This document shows, piece by piece, positions 61,964 to 64,000 of a stretch of DNA of 64,000 bases. Each line of letters begins with the position of its first letter. Position 1 is the first letter of the stretch. Under the pieces are notes generated by a model that was not told where the DNA came from, did no database searches, and was given only the letters and a program-made list of their open reading frames with translations. This DNA comes from Sediminibacterium sp. (GTDB lineage: Bacteria > Bacteroidota > Bacteroidia > Chitinophagales > Chitinophagaceae): NCBI GenBank assembly GCA_016786865.1, contig JAEUVE010000006.1, positions 1 to 64,000 on the forward strand, read 5' to 3'. A program made the translations under genes and the position numbers.

Positions 61964-62000
61964 CTACTGTGCATCTAAAATCTGAACAGGAAGGTACTGT

Positions 62001-63707
62001 TTATCTTCTGAAAAAAGAGAAACACCAACTCAGGAAAACCACGGCCAGCGCACCGGCCACGTTCAACCATAAAAAGCCCAGACCAATAACATTGTATTTA
62101 TCGAGCAGGAAGAGTGCAATCACAAATATCTCTCCTAAAACAGCAGCCCAGAACACGGCATTTCCCTGAATCTTCTTCATGTAAAACGCTACCAGAAAAA
62201 TTCCCAGGATTACTCCGTAGAAAAGAGAGCCCAATACATTCACTGCTTCAATCAGGCTGCCCATACCACTGGCAAACTGAGCTGTGATCACACAAAACAC
62301 ACCCCAGGCCAGGGTGTAGTAGCGCGAAATCTTGTACTCCCGAGCGTCCTTTTGTATGTCATCTTCCACTGTACCGGGTTTACTGAATCTGCAATGAAAA
62401 TCGACCATGGTGCAGGAAGCCAGCGAATTCAAAGCAGCAGCAATGGAACCCCAGGCAGCCAGGAAAATAATGGCGATAAGCAGGCCCACCAGACCCGCGG
62501 GCAGAAAGTCTACCACGAAGCGAAGAAAAATATAATTGGTATCATTTACATCTCCACCGGGAACCGCTTTTTTGATAATGGTTTTGTAGCTGGACTTTAA
62601 TTGATTCAGTTCTGCATTACCGGCAGCAATACTGTCTTTGTACTGATCCTGCTTTTTGATCACATACAGCTGGCTGTTGGCCTGCTGATTCATTTGTTTT
62701 TCTTCAAATTGGTATTTAATACGGAGCAGAGAATCTTTGTAGGGAGTAGCCATGGCTTTTTCTTCCACAGCCCTGTTGAAGAAAACAGGAGAAGGATTGA
62801 ACTGATAAAAAGTGAACAACAAAGCACCCAACAATAAAATCAGGAATTGCATAGGCACTTTCACCAGGCCGTTCATAAGCAGACCGATCTTGCTTTCAGT
62901 TTCATCTTTCGCAGTGAGGTATCTGCCAACCTGCGATTGGTCTGTGCCAAAATAAGAGAGGGCCAGGAAGAACCCACCAATCACACCGCTGATGAGGTTG
63001 TAGCGGTCTTTCCAGTCGAATCCATTTTCGCTAATGCCAGTGGTAATGATATTGAGTTTACCGGAAGCCCCGCTGATGGAGAGCGCATCGGCAAAACCCA
63101 CATTGGCCGGAAGATGTGTTACAATCAGGTAGCCGGCAATGAACATGCCAATAAAAATAATCAGGAGTTGTAATTGTTGTGTATAGGCCACTGCCTTGGC
63201 GCCACCGGTTACCGTATACACAATCAATACCCCACCCATTACAATATTGGTGTAAAAAATATCCCAGCCCATGAGGGAGGAAAGAATGATGGAAGGCGCA
63301 TAGATGCTGATGCCGGTAGACAACCCGCGCGAAAGCAGGAACAGTGCGGAAGTGAACACCCTGGTTTTAACGTCGAAACGCTGTTCCAGGAATTCATAAG
63401 CAGTAAACACTTTCAGTTTGCTGAACAGGGGTACAAAAGTTACACAGAGCACCACCATGGCTATGGGCAAACCAAAATAATACTGCACAAAGCGCATCCC
63501 GTCTGTGAATGCCTGCCCGGGGGCCGACAGGAAAGTGATGGCACTTGCCTGTGTGCCCATAATACTCAACAACACCAGATACCAGGGCATGGTACGGTTA
63601 CTCAGAAAGTAGCCTTCCAGGTTCTTACTGGTTCTGCTCTTGTATAACCCATATGCAACAATGGCTACCAATGTTACCACCAATACCATCCAGTCTAGTT
63701 TGCTCAT
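62001..63707 (-). CDS. sodium:solute symporter (SSS family)
   Basis: The 568-residue transporter has about 13 membrane helices with SSS features (GTQASAITFLSAPGQAFTDG near the start; STGISIYAPSIIL). A loop of about 80 residues (300-390), rich in Lys/Gln, interrupts the middle. Substrate could be a sugar, sialic acid or amino acid and cannot be told. It is coupled to the tiny upstream gene (ATGA overlap) and probably co-transcribed with the GH13 gene, which hints at a saccharide. Confidence 0.85.
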   Translation of the reverse strand: MSKLDWMVLVVTLVAIVAYGLYKSRTSKNLEGYFLSNRTMPWYLVLLSIMGTQASAITFLSAPGQAFTDGMRFVQYYFGLPIAMVVLCVTFVPLFSKLKVFTAYEFLEQRFDVKTRVFTSALFLLSRGLSTGISIYAPSIILSSLMGWDIFYTNIVMGGVLIVYTVTGGAKAVAYTQQLQLLIIFIGMFIAGYLIVTHLPANVGFADALSISGASGKLNIITTGISENGFDWKDRYNLISGVIGGFFLALSYFGTDQSQVGRYLTAKDETESKIGLLMNGLVKVPMQFLILLLGALLFTFYQFNPSPVFFNRAVEEKAMATPYKDSLLRIKYQFEEKQMNQQANSQLYVIKKQDQYKDSIAAGNAELNQLKSSYKTIIKKAVPGGDVNDTNYIFLRFVVDFLPAGLVGLLIAIIFLAAWGSIAAALNSLASCTMVDFHCRFSKPGTVEDDIQKDAREYKISRYYTLAWGVFCVITAQFASGMGSLIEAVNVLGSLFYGVILGIFLVAFYMKKIQGNAVFWAAVLGEIFVIALFLLDKYNVIGLGFLWLNVAGALAVVFLSWCFSFFRR

Positions 63708-63817
63708 GCAAAATAATTTGTAAGCCAGGTAAAGAAAACAATGAGTGCCAGCAGAAACACCAGCACAAAAATGTACCAGCGCTTCCAGGAACCGAAGATG
63801 GGAACTTTCTGATTCAT
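63704..63817 (-). CDS. 37-residue single-helix membrane peptide
   Basis: ATG at 63817, TGA at 63704-63706, overlapping the symporter ATG (ATGA). The peptide reads MNQKVPIFGSWKRWYIFVL at its start, then a hydrophobic helix. Tight coupling before the transporter suggests a small partner or stability subunit of the symporter. No known family. Confidence 0.6.
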   Translation of the reverse strand: MNQKVPIFGSWKRWYIFVLVFLLALIVFFTWLTNYFA

Positions 63818-63967
63818 TTATTTAGATTTAAAGCTCATCAAACCGCCGGCAAGTAAGCCAAGGGCCAGGCCAATGATCAATCCGATTTTTACATTCTTGA
63901 TAAAAAAACCAATGGCCACACCAATAAGAATAAGGGTAAAAAAGCTGATCTTTTTTCTGGGTTGCAT
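63818..63967 (-). CDS. 49-residue small membrane protein
   Basis: ATG at 63967, TAA at 63818, immediately followed by the ATG of the 37-residue gene. It has a basic N-terminus (MQPRKKISF) and two hydrophobic stretches with GxxxG-like patterns. It forms an operon with the 37-residue peptide and the symporter. The bases 63973-64000 could be the end of another gene on the same strand, ending in AVK then stop, but only eight codons are visible. Confidence 0.6.
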   Translation of the reverse strand: MQPRKKISFFTLILIGVAIGFFIKNVKIGLIIGLALGLLAGGLMSFKSK

Positions 63968-64000
63968 AATCATTATTTAACCGCAGGTAAGCCAATCAGG

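Overview
The window reads as ordinary chromosome of a Bacteroidota bacterium, most like the Chitinophagaceae. The evidence is the gene families: TonB-dependent receptors with carboxypeptidase-like N-terminal domains, a DUF5686 protein, a PorW/SprE-like type IX secretion protein, an OmpA protein with thrombospondin-3 repeats, a bacillithiol enzyme (BshC), and a DAHP synthase with a C-terminal chorismate mutase. Many starts are also preceded by the Bacteroidota -7 box TAnnTTTG. No phage, transposon, CRISPR array or rRNA is visible. Coding density is high, and every gap over 300 bases is explained below.

Layout. 1-1338: a tRNA-Leu (CAG) with its terminator and a LuxE-like acyl transferase; bases 1-205 hold nothing I recognise. 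1363-6612: a forward six-gene run (lipoprotein, UbiA-like membrane protein, M42 peptidase, class I glutamine amidotransferase, ATP-grasp-like protein, MiaE) closed by a two-way terminator. 6629-8599: OmpA-like and RlpA-like envelope genes. 8785-18450: a reverse-strand aromatic amino acid operon, pheA - aminotransferase - tyrA - DEAD-box helicase - DAHP synthase/chorismate mutase - aroB - aroA - aroC - DUF952. In front of it lies an attenuator whose leader peptide has nine consecutive Phe/Tyr codons. 18571-20707: a compact ECF sigma module. It holds the sigma gene, a membrane protein joining an anti-sigma-like N-terminus to a periplasmic trypsin-like protease, and a divergent 60-residue repeat lipoprotein, with matching ECF-type promoters facing both ways. 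20717-31089: mixed housekeeping and envelope genes (nucleotidyltransferase, PLP deaminase, lipB/rluD back to back, subtilase, DinB, YceI, sucC, SprT-like). 31173-36569: PorW-like TPR protein and a class A penicillin-binding protein. 36566-42933: bshC, a D-amino acid dehydrogenase-like oxidase, a fatty acid hydroxylase-like protein, cdd, lepB. 43005-50329: a response regulator with AAA+ domain, a TonB receptor translationally coupled to pdhB, and a second large TonB receptor. 50475-57900: purC, trhO, DUF5686, rhodanese, PASTA protein, ddl, ferredoxin. 57930-64000: LuxC-like acyl-CoA reductase, HtrA protease, GH13 enzyme, sodium:solute symporter and two tiny membrane proteins before it.

The two most notable systems are regulatory. 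The aromatic operon appears to be controlled by ribosome-mediated attenuation: leader peptide, an 8-bp terminator and a competing antiterminator that pairs at 9 of 10 positions. The ECF module carries the motif GGGTTAC-N16-GTAT twice, back to back, which suggests that the sigma factor drives its own operon and the small lipoprotein, while its putative anti-sigma is fused to a DegS-like protease. Function calls rest on reading motifs by eye; no database search was run.
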